Source: Trematomus loennbergii (taxonomy: Eukaryota; Chordata; Actinopteri; Perciformes; Nototheniidae). From it: a stretch of DNA of 64,000 nucleotides. The stretch covers positions 22,643,080 through 22,707,079 of the forward strand of contig JAAOOA010000026.1 of assembly GCA_012861695.1 (NCBI GenBank), written 5' to 3'. Below, one piece after another: positions 23,254-35,476 of the stretch. Made by a program: the position numbers and the translations under genes. How positions within the stretch are numbered: position 1 is the stretch's first letter; each line of letters starts with the position of its first letter. The notes beneath the pieces are model-generated. The model was not told the DNA's origin. It was given only the letters and a program-made list of their open reading frames with translations, and did no database searches.

Positions 23254-24644
23254 ATGGCCGATTGTATTGAAGCGCTGTTCGCTGTGGTTATCCTCTTACG
23301 AGACGAAATGGAAGGCATCGGACGACTTTTCAAGGGACGACTTTACTTGGAACTTTACAAACATCACATGCGAAATACAAGACTTCTTTGTGGTCTTCAG
23401 GTCTACTTCAACAACGATTCCGTAGGAAACGGGAGGTAAATATACGTCCTATTCGATGGCGTTAGAGCTAGTTGTGTTAGCGTCCAAGCTCAAAATACCC
23501 AGCTTTGCAGCATTAATTACTATGGTATAACATTAAAACGGATTCTCAATGTTATTTCCACAGATCATGTTGAAATGGCGGAGGTCGCGTGTATTTGGAC
23601 ACAGCCCAGATCTTCCGATTGGTGGAACACCATTGCTTCCGACTTCTCCCCTCAGCAATTCGTGCAGAATTTCCGAGTGTCCAGGGAGTCCTTTGAGTAC
23701 ATCTGCAACCAGCTCGGCGGCGTTTTGGGAGAAGAAACACAAATTACCGTCGGTGTATAACCACTAAAAAACGGGTTGCAATTGCCCTCTGGAAGCTGGC
23801 CACCGGCGGAGAATACAGGACCATCAGCCATCTTTTCGGGGTAGGCCTAAGCACCGTTTGCCTCTGTGTTCAGGATTTCTGCAGGGCAACCATGGAAGTT
23901 CTGCTTCCACTCCATATCAAATTCCCTAATGTGGAGAAGTAGGTGGAAATGGCCACTTTTTTCAACAACCGTTGGAGAGCACCACAGTGTGTTGGTGCAA
24001 TAGATGGAAGCCACATCCCTATTTTAGCACCAGAAAATTATCCCAAGGACTATTATAACAGAAAAGGATGGCATTCTGTTGTTCTACAGGCTGTTGTTGA
24101 TGGCAGGGGGATGTTCTGGGATGTGTGTGTTGGTGACCCAGGTAGTGTACATGATGCTAGAGTGCTAAAACAATCCAATCTTTGGGTGGCTATCAGTGAT
24201 GGAGTGTTGCTAGGCCAAAACAAAATAGCCATCTCTGGCTGTGATGTGGGACATTACCTGATTGGTGACCCAGCCTATCCAATGCAAAGATGGCTGATGA
24301 AACCATTTTCGGACACCGGGAGACTGACCCCTGAACAGCACACCTACAATTACAGGCTGAGCAGTGCACGGTCGGTTGTTGAGATGGCTTTTGGAAGGCT
24401 AAAAGGAAGATGGAGGTGCCTCCTAAAAAGGAACGACTGTGAGCTGGAGCTCACCAAAATAATGACAGTGACTTGCTGTGTACTACACAACATATGTGAG
24501 GAACATAGCGACAACTTCACTGAATATTGCCATGAAGTTGTGTACAACCAACCCCCTTTACACCCCTTTCCAGAGAACGGTAGACAAGAAGGAGCTGACG
24601 TTAGATCTGCATTGATGGAGTATTTCAACATGGGGGACCACTAA
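23254..24644 (+). pseudogene. PIF/Harbinger transposase (HARBI1-like), disrupted
   Basis: The open segment 23943-24644 (233 codons) is a DDE nuclease of the PIF/Harbinger superfamily. It has GAIDGSH with Asp21, VHDARVL with Asp71, GDPAYP, and SVVEMAFGRLKGRWR with Glu147. Upstream 23575-23757 and 23760-23939 encode the N-terminal part (RVSRESFEYICNQL; KKRVAIALWKLATGGEYRTI), separated by a frameshift near 23750. A TAG at 23940-23942 precedes the catalytic segment. A candidate first exon (23254-23436) ends at a GTAAAT donor and pairs with an acceptor CCACAG near 23563, though the junction phase does not fit without an indel. Probably a dead or error-broken autonomous element; the catalytic residues are intact. 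Confidence 0.85.
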
Positions 24645-24761
24645 TATTACTGCAGTTAAACCTGATCTATTTTGTATCATGCCTCTTACAATAAAATCAC
24701 TGGATCAGACTTGTTGTTTTTCTTTTGTATACAAATCACAGAATGTAAACAGATAAACAGG

Positions 24762-25221
24762 TATGAACAATATTCTTATAAAAATAGTGCATACCCAAAA
24801 GGTTTAGACCAGGGGTCTCCAACCTTTCTTCACCTGAGAGCTACATTTATTGACATAGTAGTCATAGGTTGAATTAAGCTACTTTTGTAAACATGTGAAA
24901 TTGCAATCCCCAAAGCTTATCAAAAATCAATACTTCTCATTAAGGTCAAAGACAACGACAATTTCTCACATTATTATGGCCCACATACAGTAAGTACATC
25001 ACTGAAAATTCACATAAATGTCCAAGAGAAAAATAAAATGTTATAAGACTTGACTTATTTTTTTACATACAAATCAAAGAATGTATGAACAATATTCTTA
25101 TAAAAATAGTGCATACCCAAAAGGTTTAGACCAGGGGTCTCCAACCTTTCTTCACCTGAGAGCTACATTTATTAAGCTACTTTTGTAAACGTGTGAAATT
25201 GCAATACCCAAAGCGTATAAA
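24762..25221. repeat. Direct repeat pair, 322 bp apart
   Basis: 'gaacaatattcttataaaaa' plus the following 80 bp, including CAGGGGTCTCCAACCTTTCT, occurs at about 24765 and 25087. A third partial copy of 'acatacaaatcaaagaatc' lies at 25711. CAGGGGTC-type ends resemble hAT termini. This is the 3' trailer of the Harbinger block. Confidence 0.75.
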
Positions 25222-26155
25222 ATAAAATAAAATGTGTGTGAGTGTATGCAGTCACCTGAGCAGATACAGCTGTGCTCAACATTCATCAGGGATTGGTCGC
25301 TCTCTCTTTGGATGTGTTATGAACAATTTAGTGCTAACCTCAGCTTTATGTCATTACATTTGTGCTGGGTAAGGGCACAGTACATTTGAGTTTGTTTCCT
25401 TCACTTAGATTTATGTCAGTATTTATATCCTAACTTCTTTCTAAAGAGAAATAGGAATAAAATAAATGGTGTGCCTTGCTCCAGCTTGACAATGACACAT
25501 TTATTTTAGATAACACAGGTAACGATTCCATTTAGCATCATTTTGTTTAAAGAATGCATGGCAGAATCAGACTTAGCATACAAGTAGTCATACTTGTCAT
25601 CTACCACTGTTTTAGTTCAGTGTTTTATCATAGTGACATTAGCTAGTTTGCAGTGGATCACTGAAAAAATAAAATGTAATAAGACATGACTTTTGAGTTA
25701 TGTTTATTTTACATACAAATCAAAGAATCAGAAGTATGGACAATATTTGTACTGTATATTATATAATAAAGAGTATTTAAAAAATAATGTATACAAAGTA
25801 TTCACAAAAAAGTGTGGAGAACATACTGTATATACTATAACTAAGTGTATTTAAAAAAGAATGTATACAAGTATTCGGGAGGTTGACCCCGCCCATGCCC
25901 ATGCCCCCGCCTCCGCCTCGACGGACGTAAGAGAGACGTAAGCGACGCCGCGTCATAGCTCCAAAACTCTTGCCTCTAGACCAGTGGTTCCCAAACTTTT
26001 TGTGCCCAAGGCACACCAAAGGACAAGTAAAAATCTCAAGGCACACCTATTGTGCAAAATAGCCCTTATAACACGTGTTATCACTCATATCATGTAAAAT
26101 ATCTGTAAATGTGCATAATTATTTACTAATGCCAAATAAAATGTGACAAAGACAA

Positions 26156-28252
26156 CTATATTAGGTGGAGAAAAACAAATCTCCAGGTTCACTTTGAAAT
26201 CTATAAAGAGAGACTTGGCCTTTATAATTTGGAATTGAAAAACGCACGACAGTCTTTCTTCTCTGACATCATTACCAAAAACAAAAACAACGCACGTGCC
26301 TTGTTTGCTACCGTCGACAGACTAACTAACCCCCCAGTGTCAGTAGCCTCTGAATTTCTATCCACCAGGGCGTGCAATGATTTTGCCTCCTTCTTCACTG
26401 ACAAAATTCAGAAAATTAGACAAGCAGTCAGTGCCTCTACATCAGGTACAGCAAATGTTTTGTCCCTATGTCCACCTAATATCAATTCAAACACCATGAC
26501 ACAATTCATCAGATTAATGGTAAAAACTTAGAGGACATTATTCAACTTCTGAAATCCTCCTCCTGCTGCCTTGATATTATTCCAACAGGATTTTTCAAAG
26601 ATGTTTTTCCTTGCATGGCCTCAGATCTACTTCATATAGTAAACACATCTCTTCACTCAGGTATTTTTCCAGAGGCCCTGAAAACTGCAGTCATTAAACC
26701 GCTCTTAAAAAAGAATAATCTAGATGCCTCAGTAATGAACAATTATAGGCCAATATCAAACCTGCCATTTCTAGGTAAAATCATTGAAAAAGTTGTATTT
26801 CAACAGTTGAGTAACTTCTTGCATTTAAATAACTGTTTGGATGTGTTCCAGTCAGGATTTCGTCCAAACCACAGCACTGAGACTGCTCTTGTAAAGGTCT
26901 TCAATGACATCCACTTAAACACAGACAGTGGCAGAACTTCAGTGTTAGTATTATTAGATCTCAGTGCTGCGTTTGACACTGTTGACCACAACATATTACT
27001 AGACCGACTAGAAAACTGGGTGGGACTTTCGGCAACAGTTCTAAATTGGTTTGAGTCCTACTTAAAGGACAGAAAAAACTTTGTTTCTATAGGTAAATAC
27101 ACATCTGAGTTGACAAATATGACATGTGGGGTACCTCAAGGCTCCATCTTGGGGCCTCTTCTCTTTAACATCTACATGCTACCACTGGCTCAGATAATGA
27201 AAAACAACAAAATAAGTTACCATAGCTATGCGGATGACACACAAATTTACGTAACAATTTCACCAGGAGATTATGCTCCAATTCAAACACTGAGTAAGTG
27301 CATTGAACAAATCAATGACTGGATGTGTCAGAACTTCTCCAATTAAACAAAGATAAAACTGAGGTAATGGTTTTGGAGCCAAGGCAGAACGTATAAAATT
27401 AGCGCTGAGCTTCAGTCTGCAATGTTCAAAACAACAGATAAAGCCAGAAATCTAGGTGTAGTCATGGACTCTGACCTGAGTTTCAACAGTCACATTAAAA
27501 CAGTTACTAAATCAGCCTACTATCACCTAAAGAACTATCTAGGATTAAAGGACTAATGTCACAGCAGGATTTGGAAAACTTGTCCATGCTTTTATCTTCA
27601 GTAGACTCGACTACTGCAATGGCTTTACAGGCCTCACTAAAAAATCTATTAGAAAGCTGCAGCTAATTCAGAACGCCGCTGCTCGAGTCCTCACTAACAC
27701 TAAGAAAGTGGATCACATCACTCCTGTTCTGAAGTCCTTACACTGGCTTCCTGTGTGTCAAAGAATAGATTTCAAATATTGTTGCTAGTTTAATAAGCTT
27801 TGAATGGTTTAGGCCCAAAATACATGTCTGACCTACTGCTAAATTATAACCATCCAGAACTCTCAGGTCTTCAGGGACTGGTCAGCTTTCTGTCCCCAGA
27901 GTCAGAAACTAAACATGGAGAAGCAGCATTCAGTTATTATGCTCCAAATATCTGGAACAAACTCCAGAAACCTGCAGGTCCGCTGCAACTCTTACTACTT
28001 TTAAATCCAGGCTGAGACTTTTCTTTTTGCCGCTGCTTTTAATTGAACTATTCACATCTTAAACTGCACTATAACTTTTAACTTTTATCCATGATTTTTT
28101 TCTTTTAATGTTTATTTTATATCTTTTCTTTTTAATGACTGATTTTAAATGCCATTTTTAAAATGTCTTCCATTTTTGTAAAGCACTTTGAATTACCTTG
28201 TGTTGAAAGGTGCTATATAAATAAACTTGCCTTGCCTTGCCTTGCTATATTA
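26156..28252 (+). mobile_element. 5'-truncated L2/CR1-like LINE with 8-bp target duplication
   Basis: Body 26164-28244, flanked by CTATATTA (26156-26163 and 28245-28252). It starts inside the ORF2 linker and encodes reverse transcriptase: [60 protein letters not shown], and the catalytic box [10 protein letters not shown] (27227-27238). Frame breaks occur near 26515 and 27335 and a stop follows. The 3' end is 'ggtgctatataaataaac' plus CTTGC repeats. Dead on arrival by 5' truncation; no functional gene. Confidence 0.85.
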
Positions 28253-28511
28253 CTTATGAAATATTTATTAACGAAATATTTCAGAAATTAAATTTGAAAC
28301 TTTATCAAATTAGGCTTCATCAAAGCAGCAACACACTCATTTAAACCAGACAGGTCACAACATTAAAAATGAGGCAAAGACTCACAGAAATTCAGCACAG
28401 AGAACTGTCAATGCAAGGAAGCTGCACTGTATGGGCCTGAACTACAAATTATAAATGTAACATTTCAGCAATCAGCATTGAAACATGTGCTATTGTAAAT
28501 ATTTTGCCGAC

Positions 28512-29279
28512 TTACAAATTAGTGAGATACATGTGCCTGTCGGGGCGTGCAGATTTTTTAATCCTTGGTGGCACTGAGGAGAGGGCCACTCGCAAGTCCT
28601 GTTCAACAGAGAGCTGTGACCTCCTGTTGTTCTTCATGTAAACCAGAGTAGAGAACCGAATCTTGTCTGTGGATGATAAAATGTTTTCATTCCTGCCCTG
28701 AAGCTTGGCGTTTAACTCGTTTAACTCGTTGAGATGCCCAAATATGTCTGCGAGGTAAGCCAGCCTGGCGCACCACCTCTCATCCGCGAGCTTGTCTTTA
28801 TGTGGGACAGCGTGTTCACGTGAAAACTCCAAAAGCTCTTCCCGAAGCTCATAAAGACGGGATAGGACTTTCCCCCGTGACAGCCAACGTACCTCTGTGT
28901 GGAGGATCAGGCTTTGGTGGTCGGCTCCCATCTCGGCGCACAGCTGGGAGAAGAGGCGAGATTTCAGGGGCCTTGATTTGATGTAATTCACCATCTTCTC
29001 CCGTAGTATGGCTTTCCATTTCTTTGCAGAAGAAAAACGTCTCTTTGATAGAGTCAGCATCAACATATCTGACGTTTGCCAGAAGTTGGGCAGCCCCACT
29101 TATGTCAGTAGATTCGTCTATTTGTAGGGGAAATCTGCCGCTCGCCTGCAGTGCCATAAGACAGGTAACTTTCATGATACTGTCTGCTGACAGTTTTTTT
29201 CCTCTTTTCTTTCGGTGGTGGGTTGTCGGCAGTCTCTGTACTGGTGGTTTAGTTTGCTCCGCACAAGAAAGCGCTCCAT
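28512..29279 (-). pseudogene. hAT transposase fragment, internally deleted
   Basis: Reading the - strand, a start at 29279 gives MERFLVRSKLNHQYRDC, stopping soon after at TGA. A shifted frame gives LQIDESTDISGAAQLLANVR, and a third gives TEVRWLSRGKVLSRLYELRE and RWCARLAYLADIFGHLNELN. These are hallmarks of ZBED5/SCAND3/FAM200-type hAT transposases. The BED finger and much of the catalytic region between the N-terminus and DESTDIS are missing, and at least one frameshift is present near 29030-29060. Not a working enzyme. Confidence 0.8.
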
Positions 29280-29399
29280 TTTCCCTCTTGCGTGTTTCTC
29301 TGTTTTAATGTTGTCCTTCAGCCTTCGATGTGTCACGGTCTTATAATTCCCACCTGCAACTGCGTTAACAGCGAAATATGGGGTTCTGTGAGGATTTTT

Positions 29400-31620
29400 T
29401 TTTAAAGAATTGTTTGTATAGAGTTTGCCTCTGTATTATGAAATGAGTGCATACAAAGTACTGATATAGTAAATAAAAAAATTATTTGATAGGTGATCTT
29501 TAAAGACCACAGACTGTAGTTTTTAGTTGGGATTTACAAATGCGTAATTGGTTTGTTGAGATACATGTGACTCTGCTTAACAACAGCTAAGTATGTGATG
29601 CATATGATTTATGTTTGTCACTGTAAAAACTGACATAAATATGATCTGAAACTGAAGCAGTACGGTTTTGGTCAAGTACTCGTACCAGATGTCAGGAGAA
29701 GAGTCAAAGTTTAATCTTTATTTGTGCCTTTTTTTTTGTATCTGTTTATGTTCTCTTTCTCCAACTCAATCAGCTGACTTACAATCTTTCAGCTACATGA
29801 ATTTGAGACAAGACGATGTCAAATGACCCAAAAGACTCCTCATATTTCCTATTGTGCCCTATTTCAACTAAATTAATGTGATTACTTGTTAAGCTTCTTT
29901 CCAATCAGTCTATGTCCCATAGAAGAACCAACTGAAATCCTTTGAGGAAGACCATGGATTGTGATTGAAATCTCTGTAAAAAGATAGATTTGGATCATGA
30001 GTTAATTTTGTTTGGTTAAACTTCTCAATCCCTGTTAAGAATGAACTCTTCCTGTGGCTAAGGTCAAATGTGGCATGCTCAAGACAGAACCTGTAAAACA
30101 CACGTTTGTCATGTTGGGTTTGCAAAAAGGTTTGTAAAAGTGTTCTTTGTGCAGATATATGAGAGGCTGCACAGTAAATAGTGAGTCAGGATGGTGTTAC
30201 AGGAGATCTACTCTTTGTCTTGGAAGTTCACAGGTACATGACCAACAGCACAAGAATGCAAGAACTCACCAACAAGTTAAAAACAAGCCATTAAGTCTGG
30301 GCAACCCGCCTCTTGTCTTTTCAATCATTTGCAAGTGTGTGAAAGCAGACTCCAGAGCCTGACATAATGAAACTTTCCTGACCTTTCTGCCATTCCCACT
30401 GCCTCACTATTAAAGAGTGTGAGGTGACAAGCTGGACTCTTCCCTGGAAAGGAAGGATGGGACATTTTCTTTTTGTCCACGTTAGACAAAGCCCTCAAAA
30501 ACTCTGAACCGTGCAGATTGAATTTCCAAAAACCATCCTCTAAGACTGCATAAAAACAAAGAATGGATCCAAGTTAGATCATGTCACCTTTGCTCAGGAA
30601 GCAAGAACATTTTAGGAACACTTTTAAAACAGTATCCATATCAAAGTGCGATGACAAGTGGAGAAATCCAGAAGAGTTTCTGAGGCCAACAGATCATGAT
30701 GCTCAGTTTCTTAACACTTCACAGCCTCAGATTATAGACCAACCGAAGTGTAACAACGCCTGCTGGTTGGACAATTATTATAACCACATGCAGTCTAATG
30801 TTGTGTAATGCAGCGCTGTTGAAACACACATTTTGTTAAGGTGCTATTTGCCAAAATACTTCATATATGAGGTAGAATTCAGGTGAAATGTACAAAATGC
30901 ACAGGAAAGTGTCTGTATTTGACAGGGTTCAGCCATAAAATAAATTGGTATTTTATGAGTTTGATATGATAGATTATAGTGTTTTCTCTTTATTATTTGA
31001 TGTTGATTTCCCCCCTACATTTCCCCTATGTTTTAAAGAAGTTTAGGGAATCTTTAAGAGGGTTAGCAGCGCTGGTTTTTCTCCTGCATGGGCTCTTGTA
31101 ATGATGTCTTGACCTACTGTATTGCCTCGTGAGACTATAAAGTGACTAAGTACAATAAATGGATGGCTGGAAAAAGAGGTGATCAAATTCAAACAGGCAT
31201 GTGAACTTCTCTAGAAAACAGAGGTTCAGGAATGCAGCAGCCATCTTAACTCTGAAGGTACAGGAGGATTCAAAAGTGCACAAGCTGTCCAACAGCGCTC
31301 TCTACAGGTGAGATGCAGTATGAGCAGGTGAGGTGATGCAACACCTTTACTGTTCATGTGCAACAGTGGGATGGTCACTTCTGCAGCATTACATCTAGTT
31401 TGCACACATGCAGCACAAATATAATGAAAATTACGATGCATTTATATTGAATTGGTGAATTGTATCAGATCATTTCTGCATTTTGAGACTTTTAAAACGT
31501 TGTATTTGTTTAACTGTCTACTATTGAGCTTAGTTGTCTTTGTAATTATGTTCTTATTTTATTACAAAAGGCTGTTCTGCTTTTCTATTTGCACCTTTTA
31601 TATGTTTTAATGTTTCCCCA
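29400..31620. other. ror2-nfil3 intergenic DNA, no gene recognised
   Basis: Short open frames (for example 30581-30808 and 29910-30125) lack recognisable domains. No RNA gene seen. I cannot exclude enhancers. Confidence 0.5.
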
Positions 31621-31629
31621 CTTTATCAC

Positions 31630-32108
31630 TTTTCAAAACGTGTAAAAGTAGAAGTACCAGAGTGTAGGAATACTCTGTTGCAGTAAAAGTCCTCAAAATG
31701 TTACTCAAGTAAAAGTAGAAAAGTATCATCAAAATATAGTTAAAGTAGCAAAGTAAAAGTAGTTATTGTGCAGATTGGTCCATTTCAGAATAATATATAT
31801 GATATGTTTATAATGATTGATCATTAAAGTGTTCTCAAAGCTGGTAAAGGTGCAGCTAGTTTGAATGACTTTGTATACTGCAGGGTAGCTTGTGGATTTA
31901 CTCCAGGTGGAACTAAAGTCTGATTTAACACTTGATTATATTTCACATCATTAATCCAAATGTAAAGTAACTAAAGGTATTAAATACATGTAGTGGAGTA
32001 AAAGTACACCATTTACCTCTGAACTTTAGTGGGGTAGAAGTACAGAGTAGCATACAAGTAGTACTTAAGTACAGTTTGAAAAGTAGTACTTAGTTACTTC
32101 CCACCACT
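31630..32108. mobile_element. hAT-like MITE (AAGTAC-rich family)
   Basis: Begins 'gtagaagtaccagagtgtag' and ends 'cttagttacttcccaccactg' (CAGTGGTGG inverted). It is colinear with the copies at 34139-34672 and 61859-62416, sharing 'gattggtccatttcagaata'. Confidence 0.75.
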
Positions 32109-32544
32109 GACAATAATACATTTGGCTGACTTCATAAACAATCTGACTAGATTACTGTATCTAACTACAGATTTACTGTAAATAAATTAAACATTTGCAT
32201 AATTAAGGCACTTTGCAACCTTGTGTAGAAAGATGCTTATTATCTGTAAGTAGTGTATAACCATTAAATATCTATTATATTTCGTAATCGTGAAATACCT
32301 TGTAATGTGTGATAAACATAGACTGTATATATAAAGGTGATAAACTGACGCACTTAATAGCCCCACCACTTTATAGATGACGACGGACATTTTAGTCGCG
32401 ACTTCTGTTGAAGCCGACAGTCATTGGCTGATGTCTGAACATGCTGCATTCTGATTGGCTGCAGTCGCTGTCACTCAATCTCACGCTGCCAATGCACTTA
32501 ACCACTGACCTACTAACACAGATACATGTGAGTCAGTAGCCACC

Positions 32545-32673
32545 TTGAGAGGGAAAAGCCCAGGGAGGAGAGCCAGGTACTTCACAACTTGTAGGATTTC
32601 ATCGACATTTTATTTTAGCAGATGGAGAACGTACACTTCACTGCTCCTGACAACTGACCAGACTCCAACCAAG
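32545..32673 (+). other. Possible nfil3 5' non-coding first exon
   Basis: Relatively GC-rich stretch ending CCAACCAAG before GTAAAA. It lies 2.7 kb upstream of the acceptor that opens the nfil3 coding exon, as vertebrate nfil3 has an untranslated first exon. Only a donor and position support this; RNA evidence is absent, and nearby 'agactgtatatataaag' is a dispersed fish repeat. Confidence 0.25.
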
Positions 32674-33689
32674 GTAAAAAAAAAAAGTCTTTATTTAAAG
32701 GGTGAACATGAACGCAACCTCGTTCTTACTTCCAGTTTTCTGCGGGATGGTGTTGTGTTTACGTGTTGGGTAAAACGTGGAGAATCACAGCGACGCTCAA
32801 ACTAGCTTAATTTTTAATTTCTTGCGTACTTTAAATTCAGAAATAGCCACGTTGATATTCACACTACACGTCAAACCAAGCTCAAGTTAATCGAGCTAAT
32901 GTGTAGTAACCCGGTTATTACTGTACTGTATTTTTCGCATGTGTATTATCTATTAAAATAGGCATAATGGCCTTTAAATGCAACATGTATTATCAGTATT
33001 GTGGCACGTAGGCCTATTGGATTGCGACACAGTGTTGTAATCCTCCTAAATGTGGCACTGACGTTATCAAAGCCGTGTTGTTTTGGCACTGTTAGTTATT
33101 TTAATTCATTGTGCTGTACTGTAAAGTCTCCTCACGTTGGTGGACTTTTCAGGGCGTAGATAGAGCTTCTGCAGCCGGCTGTGTCATGAGGAAGCTCGGC
33201 CAGGATGTCAACAGTGAATGGGTTACATTGTACCAGCATGTTACACAGCGATCACCTTCAATATCACAGTCCTTTATTCGTTACACACAGGGGAAATGCA
33301 CATTGTTACAGCAGTATAGACAGACGAATCATACAACACACTATTACAAAAATAGGTATTCAAGATTCATTTGCATACAGTGTAGTTATGACAATGAAAA
33401 TTTAGGTCACAGGCTCTCCAACAGTGCAACAACAATACAACCGATAATAGTGCAAGTAATGCATATTTGAAATAAAATAAAAGTATGCATTCAATTTAAG
33501 TAAGCAGTATTTATAGAATAAAATAAGTGTAACATTGTTACTGTCTGCTAGCTTGTTGATTGCAGTGGTGAATAACAATGCAATTACATAACATATTCTC
33601 GTTGGGATGTATATAAGTAACAGGTATGTATAATATCTCACACCTGTTGTATTTGAACTTAAAAGGGGAGAACACACCCTGTGTTATTG

Positions 33690-33930
33690 CCACATCATTG
33701 CATAATGTCTGCAGCCAGAGAAAGTGCTGGCAGTGTTACACCAGTACATCCATGTGTTTCACGGACACAATGACAGGGACAATAGGACGGGATGACGGTC
33801 CGGTTTATCCCCTCCGCAGGCTTCATGCACCCGGACCCGGTCTGAACCGACGGTGAACCCCCGCCACCCCCCGCCCAAACCGAGCTCACGTTGCGGTAAT
33901 ATTACCACCCATTTTTGTCACGTGGGCTCC
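33690..33930 (+). promoter_or_regulatory. GC-rich segment with a CACGTG E-box upstream of nfil3
   Basis: A locally CpG- and GC-rich patch in AT-rich surroundings, with CACGTG at 33919-33924. A second CACGTG is at 35063-35068. Candidate alternative promoter or enhancer of nfil3; this is inference. Confidence 0.3.
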
Positions 33931-34138
33931 AAATATAGTATTGATGTCATATGTTGGCTCGTTAGGAAAAAGATTCCTGCATAACCCACAGTGGAGAGTC
34001 ACACAATCTCAACATCTGGACATGGTTTGCGCTGAGAAAATAGACAAAGAAAAGAGTGGCTGTTTCCTTCTTTTTTTTAAATGGGAAGATCAGGCATGAA
34101 CAATTTCACAGTTCAAATTGAAGGCTATTAAAAGAGCA

Positions 34139-34672
34139 GAGGTGGAAGAAGATTTTATACTGGAGTTAAAGTAGAAGTACCAGAGTGTAGGAATACTCTG
34201 TTACAGTAAAAGTCCTGCATCAAAATGTTCCTCAAGTAAAAGTAGAAAAGTATTATCATCAAAATATAGTTAAAGTAGCGACAGTAAAAGTAGTCATTGT
34301 GCAGATTGGTCCATTTCAGAATAATATATATGATATGTTTTATAATGATTGATCATAAAGTGTTCTCAAAGCTGGTAAAGGTGCAGCTAGTTTGAATGAC
34401 TTTGTATACTGCAGGGTAGCTGTGTGATTTACTCCAGGTGGAACTAAAGTCTGATTTAACACTTGATTATATTTCACATCATTCATCCAGATCTGTGAAG
34501 TAACTAAAGGTATTAAATACATGTAGTGGAGTAAAATACACCATTTACCTCTGAACTGTAGTGGGGTAGAAGTACACAGTAGCATACAATGGAAATACTC
34601 AAGTAAAGTACAAGTACCTCAAAATTGTACTTAAGTACAGAACTTGAGTAAATGTACATCGTTAATTCCCAC
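34139..34672. mobile_element. hAT-like MITE (AAGTAC-rich family)
   Basis: Starts CAGAGGTGGAAGAAG and ends 'ttcccacctgtg'. The internal 300 bp match the copies at 31630 and 61859. Confidence 0.75.
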
Positions 34673-34934
34673 CTGTGCTGGGCTAAGTAGGCTTGTTTGG
34701 GATCCTGTTTAATCGGATTAAGAAAAGGTAGCAGGCTTAATCATTGACTTCCTAAATGTTGACCCAGGCCTAAGTCAGTATATATGGGACATGTCTCCAC
34801 ACCCTGAGCTTCATGTCTATTATTAACCTTATTTCTACAAGCCGAACACTTTCTGCAGCTGACATACTTAACATTAGTTATGTTTGAGGGTGTTAGCAGG
34901 AGTGTGTGTTGTGCAGGCCTCATGTTACAGACGG

Positions 34935-34935
<1 letters not shown>

Positions 34936-35031
<96 letters not shown>

Positions 35032-35045
35032 ACGTGTGTGTGTGT
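34936..35045. repeat. (TG)n microsatellite
   Basis: About 55 TG units with one GG interruption and a terminal CACG variant, 320 bp upstream of the nfil3 coding exon. Confidence 0.97.
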
Positions 35046-35367
35046 TCCAGCTCGCTCCAGGCCACGTGTTATCATTACTGTAGCCCTTTGTTCCTTCTTC
35101 TCTGGATGTATGCAGAACAGGACATGTTGCCTTTTTAAACTAACGGCACTATGATTTGTAGCTTAAGCTCAATAAATCATAATTACAAAGCAAAAATGAA
35201 ATTTGATACTAATGAATCATCCAAAACATGCATCGACTCATAACATTACAAATATATCTATAATTAATCTGATTGTATTAAAGGAAATACATTACTTTAG
35301 AGTATTATTTATTTGAACATGAAACTTTTGACATCTAGAACTTCTCTCCTTTTCTGTCATTCCACAG

Positions 35368-35476
35368 ATTTCCTCAACTGAAGTGGATTCGTCCAACGTG
35401 GCAGTAACTAATGCTGCATTCAAGCATTATGGTGTACAGTTGAAGACCTATGAGCACATTAGCCAATAGTTAAAAT
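35368..35476 (+). other. nfil3: nfil3 5'UTR portion of coding exon
   Basis: Begins after TTCCACAG (35367) and continues to the ATG at 35477. An acceptor just before the coding block implies an upstream non-coding exon. Confidence 0.65.

Larger units (their letters stand above)
25982..29400 (-). mobile_element. hAT transposon remnant (ZBED/SCAND3-like), split by a LINE
   Basis: 25982 begins CAGTGGTTCCCAAACTTTTT, a classic hAT terminus. The transposase lies at 28512-29279 on the - strand. A LINE with its own target duplication is inserted at 26164-28244. The opposite terminus was not found, so the right border is approximate. Confidence 0.6.

Noticed and set aside
32320..32480. Promoter of nfil3 at a TATATAAAG motif
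   Set aside because: The 'agactgtatatataaag' segment matches a dispersed fish repeat, so the TATA-like motif is not good evidence.
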